Source: Trachythela sp. YZ-2020 (taxonomy: Eukaryota > Cnidaria > Anthozoa > Malacalcyonacea > Clavulariidae). From it: DNA of 64,000 nucleotides. The notes under the pieces are model-generated. The model did not search any database, was not told the origin of the DNA, and saw nothing but the letters and a program-made list of their open reading frames with translations. The DNA lies in NCBI GenBank assembly GCA_016169945.1, contig JADLSH010000011.1, forward strand, positions 310,001 to 374,000, in the 5' to 3' direction. The position numbers and the translations under genes are program-made. This document shows positions 21,372-30,800 of this stretch, piece by piece (positions within the stretch are counted from its first letter, which is position 1; every line of letters starts with the position of its first letter).

Positions 21372-24300
21372 AAACGCGGCCTCAGTATTTTAGGCAAAAG
21401 AAAATTCACAAATATAAATTGTGTTAATGCTTCTTTATTTCTGGTTTTCAGAAAATGTAAGCGTGAAAGTATTAAGAGAATGACTCGCCCCGGTCCTTTT
21501 ATCCTTATTCATGTGATTGTTTTTGTGTGTGTCTCCGCAAGCGAGAGCTCTTGATAAGCCATTATAGTGCTTTTGAATATATTATGTCATTATGTACCGT
21601 AAATCCTTGGTTTTTGTCTAAATTTTTATTTGACAATTACTTGTCAAGAGGCGTACATACTAAAACTGAACACAATAGGCACATGCAATCATTATGTATC
21701 AAGGAGCTGAAGGAAGAAGTTGGAACTTGCTTGGAGACAAAATACTACAAGTTCATTACTCCTAGTGGAATTCAATGTGGCGGAATTACTCAGTAGACTA
21801 GCAGCTAGGAAAAGGAATGCGGCGAGCGTTCATTGGTCAATATACATCGTTCTTTAGGTGGCTCAATACAGTTTTCTATAAAATGGAAAATCACGATTTA
21901 GATCCGAATTTTTGGTTCCAAGTATTACTTGTTAAAAAAAAAGTATCTTACCGATGTAAAACAACATCTGAAGAGTTTGAATTTGTTCACAATAGTTACG
22001 CAACTGCCGTAGCTATGGCAACAATGACGTTTCAAGATGGCGGATATTTTGGCTTTAAAGTAATTTAACTCGAAAACGACATGGGTGACCCCCAAATTCT
22101 ATTTCATAAAATAATTTCCCTTAGTATACTCAATAATGTTGACTAAGAGAAATAATTTTATGAAATAAAATTTTGAGTTACCAATGTCGTTTTCGAGTTA
22201 AATTACTTTAAAGCCAAAATATCCGCCATCTTGAACGTCATTGTTGCCATAGCAACGGCAGTTGCGTAACTTTTGTGAAAAAGTTCTTCAGATGTTGTTT
22301 TACATCAGTAATATCACGTTTGCGAGTTTTCCTATTGTCTTAACGGGTTGATTTAATCACTAATACACCCCGTTTGACGTAGTTTGAGGTTGTATTATAG
22401 AACTAATACGTAGGAAAACTCGCAAACGTGTATTAGCTATTAAACCGCCCGCTCGATGAGGGTCATTAAGTAAAATTCCTTGGGACCTGTAGCCTGAGAC
22501 AGACGAATAACGAAAAATATTCGTCTGAGAACATTCGTCACTAATCTTGCCCGGTCTAATTATCATAATTTATCATAAATATTTGCATAATTACGTATCT
22601 GAGAAAAACAAAATGGCGTTTGCTATGAGCGACACTGTATCGAAGTATCGAACGACCATGTGATCTTACTTGATCTTCCATGAGGGCTTTCAGTGGAGAA
22701 ATAACCACTACTATGCTGGTTCCCGTGCTTCTTCGAAAGAGAATATCGGCCATTACGGGTGCAGCTTGAAATATGAGCGATTTCCCATACGATGTAGGGA
22801 GATTAATGAAAACATCTCGCTTCGAAAACAATTGAGCAAGGGCCTCTTCCTGTTCTTTATACAAAGAAGGTACTTGAAAAACATTTAATACCTTATTAAT
22901 TGCACGTATCCATAAAATATTTCGATCTGTAAATTCCGCCATCTTTTTTTTTTCCGACATGTCTAATGAACCAATAAAAACGCACAATGCATGCAATTTT
23001 GGTGTGACCAATGACAATCTGTTATCTAAATCTCGACTAACGCTCTGACGTCATCAGGCAAGATTAGTGACGAATGCAGGGTTTCCACTTTGATGGAAAT
23101 TTCCATATTTCATGGAAATTTTGATGTAAAGACGAGTGAAATGGAATTTTTGATGGAAATGAAAAATTTATGGAAATTCTATGGAAATTTCAACATTCAC
23201 CACTGAATACTAAGTTAACGTATTTTTTCCCTATTTTTTCTGGTATAATGGTAGAAATAAATCAAATAATATCCAATATTCTATGCTCTACTCATGACCA
23301 ATTTACCAACTCACTTCAGGCTTCTTTGGGTCCCAAATTTACAGATTTTTTAATAGTTCCATGGATATAAAGGGACGTTTTGGGATAGCAATGACAATTT
23401 ACGTTCGCGTATTTCCCTCATTTTGCGCCAAAATATTGAGACGTGCATGATAAAGAACTAATTGTTGGCATTATCATGTAACAATGTTGATATTAAAAGG
23501 GAAGAGAACAATTTTATTACTTTAAAATAGTAGTAAAATACTGAGTTTTCTTAATTTCTTTCATGGAAATTTTATGGAAATTTAAACATGCTGTTTGTGG
23601 AATTTTTGTTCAATTTATGGAAATTTCTGCTTTCCCAGATGGAAATTCCAAATTTGAAAGTGGAAGCACTGGACGAATGTTCTCAGACGAATATTTTTCG
23701 TTATTCGTCTGTCTCAGGCTATGGGACCTGCGGCCCTCACGAATTTTACTTCATGACCCTCATCGAGCGGGCGGTTTAATAGCTAATACACCTCATTTCA
23801 TCATATTACTTATAATAAGATACTTTTATTTTGTTTTTAACAAATTCGGATCTAAATCGTGAATTTTATAAAAACCTGCATTGAGCCACCTTATGACTAG
23901 ACAGCCGGTATATTTAGCATTATATATTGTTTTTTGCGGTTGCATCCAGCGAGATAACTGGTGGCGTAGTGGTTTAGTGCGCTGCCTACGGGTTCGTAGA
24001 GCGGTGGTTCAAATCCCGGCAAAAACTTTGTTCTTTCCCTTAAATTGTTTTCTTTAAAATATTTTTTCCGACTTGTTTTAACTCCAAAATTGATTTTTAA
24101 ACATTTCTGGTTAGAGTTAATGGGTTGGGGGTGGGACAGGTTTACTTTATAAGTATTTGACTTTAACTAAGTCAGGCAAATGCCCGCCGCACTCCTGTCC
24201 CTAGCTGCGAGTCTATTATATTTTTTGGAGAGTATAAGCACTGATCTGAGAGTGTACTCTCAGATCAGTGAGTATAAGCAAGTAATAGAACACCTTACTG

Positions 24301-25537
24301 AAGATTAAATCTTCCTCTAGCTTGAACAATTGAAGACACAAATTCAAAGTCTAGAAAACAAAATTCAAAATCAAGAAACCAAAACTCAAAATGAGTTAAA
24401 AGGTAACAAAATGAAATGATTAATGAATAACTATTAGTATAGGTTATTATTAGCATGTCAAAATTACTGGATGCTGATTGGTTGAGAGGAGTACAATTAT
24501 TTCATTGATGGCGAGTACAATTAGGGATTAATAGTACGAGTGAGGTTTGGAAATTTTGCCAAAATTGGACGAGCCGCCGGGACGAGTCCAATTTGGCAAA
24601 ATTTTCAAACATCACGAGTACTATTAATCCCTAATTGTACGAGCAACATCGCATGATTACTTGTTTATTATTAGCATGACAAAATTTCCGCCATTTTGTT
24701 CGTTTTGGGAAAATCATTAATTGTACTGCAGTACAATTAATGAAGTAATTGTACTCCTCTCAACCAATCAGCATCCAGTAATTTTTTCATGCTAATAATA
24801 AATAAGGTTAGTTATAGAAACCTTTTTCCATCCTTAGATTTACAGAAAGTTGAAAAATTAATCTCTCGTATACAAAAACAATTTTAAAACTGTTATGTTT
24901 TACAGATATTGTGAACCGCATTGACAGGTTACATGCACCTGCGTCTTGTTCAGCTTTGTTACAACAACGTCCTTCAACAACCAGTGGAAAGTATTACATA
25001 AATCCCCAAGGACTCAGTTCATCACAATTGGTTCAAGTATACTGTGATATGACCTCAAAGAATGGTGTCGGTGTGACATTGATTGGACATGACAGTGAAT
25101 CAAAAACATGTACGAAGGGATATGATCTTCCAGGTTCTTACAAACGAAAGATTAACTATGACATTTCCATGGAAAATATTGTTACCATTATGAAGCAGTC
25201 CAAGAATTGTGAACAGTTTATCAAATATGAATGTTATGATAGCGTTTTTACGTACAGCCCTACAGGTCAACTTTACGGTTGGTGGGTATCACGTCAAGGT
25301 ACACAGATGAATTACTGGGGCGGAGCGGCAGTCAACAGTGGAAAATGTGCATGTGGCAACAGCTGTGCAGGCGGATACAAATGTAATTGTGACAAGAATG
25401 ACGCAACATGGCGTGAAGACAGTGGATACCTGACAGACAAGAACACACTGCCTGTTACACAACTGAGATTTGGAGATACCGGTGACAAGGGGGAGTCAGG
25501 ATACCATACACTGGGGAAATTGCGATGTTGGAGTTAG
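20345..25537 (+). CDS. Secreted fibrinogen-like (CNTNAP/neurexin-IV-type module) protein, gene span
   Basis: Three phase-compatible exons (20345-20434, 24321-24402, 24906-25537) encode a 267-residue protein. It starts with a clear signal peptide, continues with a Gln-rich amphipathic helix (coiled coil, likely for oligomerisation), and ends in a fibrinogen-related module. The module begins CSALLQQRPSTTSGKYYINPQG, has YCDMT, and ends with the Cys-rich CACGNSC, CNCDKND, FGDTGDKGESGYHTLG and a final C-W-S. It is shorter than a classical fibrinogen C domain and most like the fibrinogen-like subdomain of contactin-associated proteins. Secretion is well supported; role (adhesion, lectin-like recognition or immunity) is an open inference. 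A polyadenylation signal lies at 25785. Confidence 0.88.
21437..21745 (+). repeat. Truncated promoter/5'UTR copy d
   Basis: It repeats in plus orientation the sequence upstream of copy b, through AAGGAGCTGAAGGAAGAAGTTGGAACTTGCTTGGAGAC, then diverges (ACTACAAGTTC) just before the expected ATG. It is a promoter copy with no first exon, inside intron 1 of copy c. Confidence 0.75.
21952..22307. repeat. Foldback MITE
   Basis: Arms of about 165 bp (CCGATGTAAAACAACATCTGAAGAG ... CTTCAGATGTTGTTTTACATC) face each other around 22131, including GGCAACAATGACGTTTCAAGATGG. The ORF 21817-22068 runs through the left arm and is not a gene. Confidence 0.88.
22670..22960 (-). pseudogene. RecQ-family helicase first exon, orphan
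   Basis: The minus strand encodes 97 residues from MSEKKKMAEF to LMEDQ, ending at a good donor CAA|GTAAGA. The motif 0 region (LYKEQEEALAQLF), Walker A motif I (LPTSYGKSLIFQ) and motif Ia (VVVISPLKALMEDQ) are typical of RecQ helicases. A start at 23017 is also open but the ATG at 22960 fits better. The DExH box, RQC and HRDC regions are missing, and no following exon is seen on the minus strand, so it cannot make an active helicase here. Confidence 0.8.
23077..23671. mobile_element. hAT-type MITE with 8-bp target duplication
   Basis: CAGGGTTTCCACTTT and AAAGTGGAAGCACTG are inverted ends, and GACGAATG stands just outside both (23069-23076, 23672-23679). The inside is full of ATGGAAATTT motifs. 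It split the right end of the RecQ-carrying element. Confidence 0.88.
23952..24215 (+). repeat. tRNA-derived SINE
   Basis: A-box-like GTGGCGTAGTGGTTTAGTGC and B-box-like GGTTCAAATCC have tRNA spacing, but T-arm and acceptor stems are mismatched. A body ending CCTGTCCCTAGCTGCGAG follows. Confidence 0.6.
24321..24402 (+). CDS. Fibrinogen-like exon 2: coiled coil
   Basis: After CTCTAG the exon reads LEQLKTQIQSLENKIQNQE, with hydrophobic residues at heptad spacing, and ends at G|GTAACA in phase 1. The phases fit exon 1 (0) and exon 3 (D completed by AT). Short, lysine/glutamine-rich coiled coils before fibrinogen modules usually drive trimerisation. Confidence 0.8.
24443..24803. repeat. Foldback MITE (TTATTAGCATG ends) between exons 2 and 3
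   Basis: TTATTATTAGCATG...ACTGGATGCTGATTGGTTGAGAGGAGTACAATTA is inverted at the right end. Two inner hairpins (GAGTACAATTAGGGATTAATAGTAC; GTACTGCAGTAC) suggest nested insertion. Confidence 0.85.
24906..25537 (+). CDS. Fibrinogen-like exon 3: fibrinogen-related module and stop
   Basis: The exon starts after TTTTACAG with IVNRIDRLHAP and encodes the whole module in one piece. Cysteines at the start (SCSALL), in VYCDMTS, in ECYDS, in the CACGNSCAGGYKCNCDKND cluster and in the last LRCWS give an even disulfide pattern. GGWW-type residues (YGWWVSRQG, NYWGG) and W-REDSGYLTDKNTLPV match contactin-associated proteins. It ends TAG 25535-25537. Confidence 0.93.
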
Positions 25538-25784
25538 GATCGACAAGACTAATGATAATAATATATTAGAATAGTTTAACATCAAAGTAGAACTTGTAGG
25601 ACTACTTACTTCGTGCAGTCGAACGCCAAAAACTCCTATTCGAAGTTAGTGCTATATTTAAAGACCAACATGCAGTATCTTATAGATGTCTTTTAATGTA
25701 AACTAGAAAATAACCGAATCTGTTTTAAGTTTAAAGTATTGTAGAGTGATGCAAAAACGTTGCACTAGAATCTAGATTGAAAAG

Positions 25785-25790
25785 AATAAA
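25785..25790 (+). terminator. Polyadenylation signal AATAAA
   Basis: AATAAA lies 248 bp after the stop of the fibrinogen-like gene and is followed by a GT-rich stretch (GTAATGTGTTGTTC). The homologous site is kept in the left H block near 12862. Confidence 0.6.
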
Positions 25791-26044
25791 AGTGGATAAT
25801 CAAAATGTAGTAATGTGTTGTTCTTTATTTGGTATTTCAGAAAATGCCAGTCTTAGAGCATTAAGACAGTGACGCCTCCCTAAGACAGTTTACAAATTTA
25901 TAGCTTGAACACTCTAGCTTTTCTAAACCTGATGTTTGACTATAGTCTGTTATCTTTATTCGTGCGGCCGTAAGCCGACCCAAGGACAAATCGACCAAAT
26001 TTTAATTCAATTTGGATGAAAACTCGATGAGAAATTTACAAAAT

Positions 26045-26424
26045 TAGCCTGCGTGGCCGGCCCTCGTTGGAGGGGAAAAGAAGAACAGGGAAAGAGGGCT
26101 TGCAAGAAACCCAGCTTTCATGACTAAACGCCCTAATAAAGGCTCATTAAAATTGACCAATACAAATGCAGCTGGACTATAGGGGAAACCCCAAACCGAA
26201 GGAAATGTATTCGCTTGTGCATAAACATGTCAATCAAGACGAAGAAATGTAATATAAATATATTCCTGTGTGCGTAAACATGTCAATTAATTCTTGGTGT
26301 TGACCAATCAAATTCTATTATCAAATTATTCCGGCGTTTAGTCATGAAAGCTGGGTTTTCTTGCAAGCCCTCATTCCCTGTTCTTCTTCCCCCCCCCCCC
26401 AACGAGGGCCGGCCACGCAGGCTA
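26045..26424. repeat. MITE with TAGCCTGCGTGGCCGGCC ends
   Basis: TAGCCTGCGTGGCCGGCCCTCGTTGG pairs with CCAACGAGGGCCGGCCACGCAGGCTA; nested inverted GAAAAC/CCAGCTTTCATGACTAAACGCC lies inside. Its absence from the left H block dates it after the H duplication. Confidence 0.88.
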
Positions 26425-26510
26425 TAACGGGCTGAGAAAAATTGAATGTGTAATTAATATATGTATAATTTATGCGTGAATATACTTGAATTAATTTGTT
26501 GACGGAGGTA

Positions 26511-26875
26511 CAGGACCTTTTTTAACGGTCCCCCCCCCAGCCCCCATGTAGGCCCCCCCAGTAAGCTATTTTTGCCCCCCCCAGTGAAGGTCCCTTTTGT
26601 CCAAAATATAAGCAAAAAAGGGGAAAAAACTGAGTTTAGAAGAAAGTTATGGTATTCTCACAACAAAACCTGGCTCCATTTAGATGGAATATATCAAAAT
26701 TGTCTCTGAAAATGCAGGAAATCAAGCCACAGAGACTCAAGAATACAAAACTTTTCTGGGGGAGGACCCTCAGACCCCCCTTCAGCTTCCCACACCTGTA
26801 ATACACCACCTACTTGTTACGTCCCCTTTCGATTATGCCCCCCCCCCCACTAACGATTTCTTAAAAAAGGCCCTG
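26511..26875. repeat. hAT-type MITE, right copy
   Basis: It starts CAGGACCTTTTTT (one mismatch to the left copy) and ends AAAAAAGGCCCTG. CGGAGGTA precedes it, and CTTCACCG follows at 26876-26883. Confidence 0.88.
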
Positions 26876-27136
26876 CTTCACCGTGCATAAACGTGAACAG
26901 AAAGATAGAATAAAGACTTTGGCCGAGTTTCCACACATATTTTGATTGACTATGTTTTAAGGTAATTTGACATGTTTTTAACGAGTTGCGACAAGCAACT
27001 AGAAAAGCGAAGATAAGTTACTGTCGCGTCCTGACCCTTCTAAAGAAACGTGATTGGTCAAATGTGTGTGATGGTATTAGAAATGATTATATCCCCTCTC
27101 CCCCGTTGTGGCACTGAATACTCATTTGGCGATTCT

Positions 27137-27457
27137 GTTAAAGTGCTACTAACCCCAACTATGATTTTTGGTATGTGTAATATTTGGATCATTCTGAGAA
27201 GAAATGCAATATATCTTTACAGTAAAAATCCTCATCTTGATCAACTTTTCACTGTCAAAGTTGCCGGGATATGATGTCATTTGATGAATTTTAGCATAAA
27301 AAACAAAGGAAAACTAATTTTCAGAATACCTAATGACATCATATTCGGTAACTTTGACAGTGAAAAAGTTGATCAAGATTAGGACTTTTACTATAAAGAT
27401 ATATGACATTTCTTCTCAGAATGATACAAATATTACACGGGTTAGTACCACTTTAAC
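27137..27457. repeat. Foldback MITE (GTTAAAGTGNTACTAACCC ends)
   Basis: The left arm GTTAAAGTGCTACTAACCC...TTCTGAGAAGAAATG...AAAGTTGATC pairs with the right arm ending GGGTTAGTACCACTTTAAC, around 27290. Confidence 0.88.
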
Positions 27458-27631
27458 TATCAGCAGTCAGTGTGGCATTGACTACGGTAGCAAAAGTGTG
27501 ATTATTTGAGTCAGTTACCTCTGGCATTAAACAGCCTGTCCATGGTGAAATATACATTACATAAGAAAGGTGGAAATATGCGTGCTTGGCTTTATGATTT
27601 TTCAACCCTATTTCAATGGAAACCTTTCTAA

Positions 27632-27808
27632 CTAAGCTAACCAATTAACAGGTATCCATTGTGGTTCCTTTGCCACGAGATATGCCGCTGTATATAGGCG
27701 ATCATACGCGTCTTGAAGGTCATCATTAACAATTGTTAAATCAAAATAATGTCCATATTTATGTTCAATTTCTTCTGCCTTCATCATCATATCTTGTAAC
27801 TCTGTAAC
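27632..27808 (-). CDS. PALS1-like: PALS1-like terminal exon: GuK end and stop
   Basis: VTELQDMMMKAEEIEHKYGHYFDLTIVNDDLQDAY then EPQWIPVNWLA and TAG at 27634-27632. FD-xIVNxDL-xAY and EPQW(V/I)P-xWL are the MPP5 C-terminal signature. No AATAAA is obvious in the next 150 bases. Confidence 0.95.
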   Translation of the reverse strand, partial: VTELQDMMMKAEEIEHKYGHYFDLTIVNDDLQDAYDRLYTAAYLVAKEPQWIPVNWLA

Positions 27809-30800
27809 CTGAAGTCACAAAGTACAACATTTAAAATGAAAAATTACAAAAATTGAAGTGGTTCTGTTTTGCAAAAATGCACGCTCGATTCTTAACATTC
27901 TTCAACGATAGGTATTCATATGAGCATAATTTGATGTTAAAATCAAAATATTATTACGTTCAGCTTATCATTATTGATAACGAATTGTATGAAATTTAAA
28001 TGATAGGGGCTTCGGTGGCGCAGTCGTCAGAGCAAGCGCCTTTCACCTCTGAGTCTTGAGTTCGATTCTCGCTGGGGACTTTACTCATCACACTCATGTG
28101 AAAAGAGTAAGTCAACGCTCTGCCGAAAGTCGTGGGTTTTCTCCGGGCACTCCGGTTTCCTCCCACATGAAAGTTGACTGGGTGGGTTAGGATATACAGA
28201 TTAGGAAAGTAATATTACAATTGTTGTAAAATAGATAGTGTAGGCTAAGTACGTAATATAGGTAAGCGAGATACTTGATGTAATCGGTCACTGAAAAGCC
28301 CCAATGGGGAGTGAACTGAATAATGTACTGTACTGTACGTATACCGAAAATGACCTAATAAACATCCACCCTTTATTAAACGTCAAACGCCCCAGTCAAA
28401 CCAGAAATTTGTAATAGATACCCCTCTCTATTAAACGCCCTCTCATATGAAGCCCGATTTACACGACGAAAACTAACCCAAGTTCAACCCTACTCTGGAA
28501 GAGGGTTCAAACTAACCAGGATCAAACCTGGATTAGGCGTGTTTACACTTCATAAAATTAACTCGGGTTAAAGTTAATTCGGGTTGAACTTGGGTTGAGC
28601 TATGAAAGTTGAGGAGTTTCAACCTTTTTCACGTTGCAAACTGTTGGAAAGTGTTATTTAAGAAGCTGTGATTTCACTGTCGTATGTAAGAATACACGCA
28701 CCTATTTAATACAGACGCCACTTATCTAATAACCAAATATAATAAGTAAGAAATATTCAATATATGCCTAGGGCGTTTCGATCATTTACGGTACGCATCG
28801 CGAAATATGCCAGGGGTACCAATGATGGAAGAAAACGGGAGTGCACAGACAAAATAGACTGATGTATTTTAGTACAGTACGTTAGTAGATCTCTAACCTC
28901 TTATCTGCATAGAATGTTATCTTGAACGAACTCGCTTTACGACAAAATTCTCAAGGTAACAAGACAGGTATATATGGATGAAAAGTTTGCATTATCTTGA
29001 AAGAAGTTCTCTTTCACTTATTAATATTCAAATGCAGGTACCGCAGAGCCAGTTTAAACGTGGGGGAGGGGGGGGGGCAGGATTCCGTATCTCATATTTC
29101 AATTCCGTATTTCAATTTCAATGAGCGATTTTATTTTTTTGCAGCGAAATGGGGGGATGCCCCCCGGTCCCTGAAATTAGCTCCAAATACATGTGTGTCG
29201 ATCAGTTAACAAACGTGCCCTTACCGTAAACACTCTTCGATTTTGATTTTGCAATGAAGAAGACTTGACTCGCGTCATCAGGCGAGTTTTGCGAAGTCTT
29301 TGTAATGATGGAGGTTTAACAAATATCACATAAGGAAGCAGTTCGCGTGTTCGAATGATTGCCAGCTCCTTGTAGAAAAATGGACAATATATCAAAACTC
29401 TAAAAATAATTTCTCTACTATCAGTTTGTCCTTAACGGTATTCAACATTTCAGATCGATGATGGTTTTCCAAAACTGAGCAACTCACAATGAAATTTGTA
29501 TACTTCATATTGCAAGCCTGAGTTGTTGATGAAATAACAATTGAAACTATTTGGACAAAAATACATTGTTTATCTTTAACGTGTGGTGCCAGTGTAGGTA
29601 GATTCTTTACGAAGAATAATGCAATAAAAACTTCGACGTTTCAAGCGAAGATTCTTCGTCTGGAAGTTAGTATAGAGACCTTACGATGTAGGACGGCAAC
29701 GTGACGACGACGGCTATTAATGGAATGAAATTCATATTTTAGAAAATAAATGAATAATTAAAACCCCACGGGAGTTTTAGACGTCGTCCTCTCTCTTTTT
29801 ACAACGGTAAGCTACAGATTTTTACGTCTTGTATACAACGCCTGCATTTCAAACCGCGAGGAGTGGTACTCAGCAAATTGGCTCAGTACTAAAGTAGAAC
29901 TCTTCTCAACTATAAAGCCCCTGTTTTAACCTCGTCAAGCTGTATTAAATTCATATACGATTGATAATACACGACAGGTTTTCTTTACAATCATTTATTT
30001 GAATAAGTCCTCGTCGCGTTGCCGTCCCACATCGTAAGGTCTCTAGTAGCGTGGGAAGGGGGAAAATATGTGCTTTTATACAATAGTGAAAACAAAAGCG
30101 ATCACGTGATAAAAATAAACCAATCGGATGGATTTAATTAAAACAAACTATAAACAAAATATGGAAATCACATTACAAAATATATTAGAGCATGTAAAGA
30201 AAAGCGAAGAAAACAAGAATAGGATAAATTACAGAACTATGTATGAGATGAGATGTAGAGTATCTGCTGATGGCAGGCATAAACAGATAGGAGTTAAATG
30301 TAAGAGAAGCGCTCGTTGATGCCGTGAGGATGAATGGTGCCAAATTGGGAAATGAGACGCATTTCTTGTCTTTTACGGCTATCATTGCTGCCAGAAATGG
30401 GACACAGAGCTCGAATTTTCATATCTGAAACACTGTGATTTCCAGTGTTGAAATGTCTGGCAACAGGCTGTTTAGCATCGTTGTCTGTTACAACAAGACG
30501 ATGATCACCAAATCTTGTCGGTAAACATCTTCCAGTTTCACCAATGTAGAGCATGCCACATTTACTGTATGAAATACAGTAGATGAGATGAGAGGAAGTG
30601 CAGATGAACAGTGGCGTAGACAAGGGGGGGGGGGGGGGCAAGGAGGGCTCAGCCCTCCCCAATAGGCTGAAGAACTGCCCTTGTGAAAAGATGAAATCCG
30701 GGTAGAAATGAGGGGGGGGGGACGATGACTACCGAAGGCATGTGACTACCAATCTCATCTGTTCACCCCAGAAACAAGGGAAATCGCGATTAAGGGACTC

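Larger units (their letters stand above)
22429..23800. mobile_element. TIR element carrying a RecQ-helicase first exon
   Basis: GTGTATTAGCTATTAAACCGCCCGCTCGATGAGGGTCAT... through ATTCGTCACTAATCTTGCC at the left is matched, inverted, at the right end once the inserted MITE at 23077-23671 is removed. The inverted ends are about 125-145 bp long. Between them lies a single minus-strand helicase exon (22960-22670). This arrangement is that of a Pack-type element that has picked up a host gene fragment. Confidence 0.7.
25696..26510 (+). repeat. Duplicated block H, right copy
   Basis: It is collinear with 12771-13218 except for a 380-bp MITE (26045-26424) that replaces about 15 bases of the left copy. 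Confidence 0.85.
12396..26875. mobile_element. Putative composite hAT-type element carrying the fibrinogen-like locus
   Basis: Two direct copies of a ~370-bp hAT-type MITE stand at the ends (12396-12770 and 26511-26875). The 8 bases outside the left copy (12388-12395) and outside the right copy (26876-26883) are identical: CTTCACCG, the target duplication length of hAT elements. Neither MITE has a matching duplication at its own inner side. This is what transposition of the whole 14,480-bp block as one unit would leave. The block also has a repeated inner sequence next to each MITE (12771-13218 and 25696-26510). Unequal recombination between MITEs is the main alternative. Confidence 0.6.
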
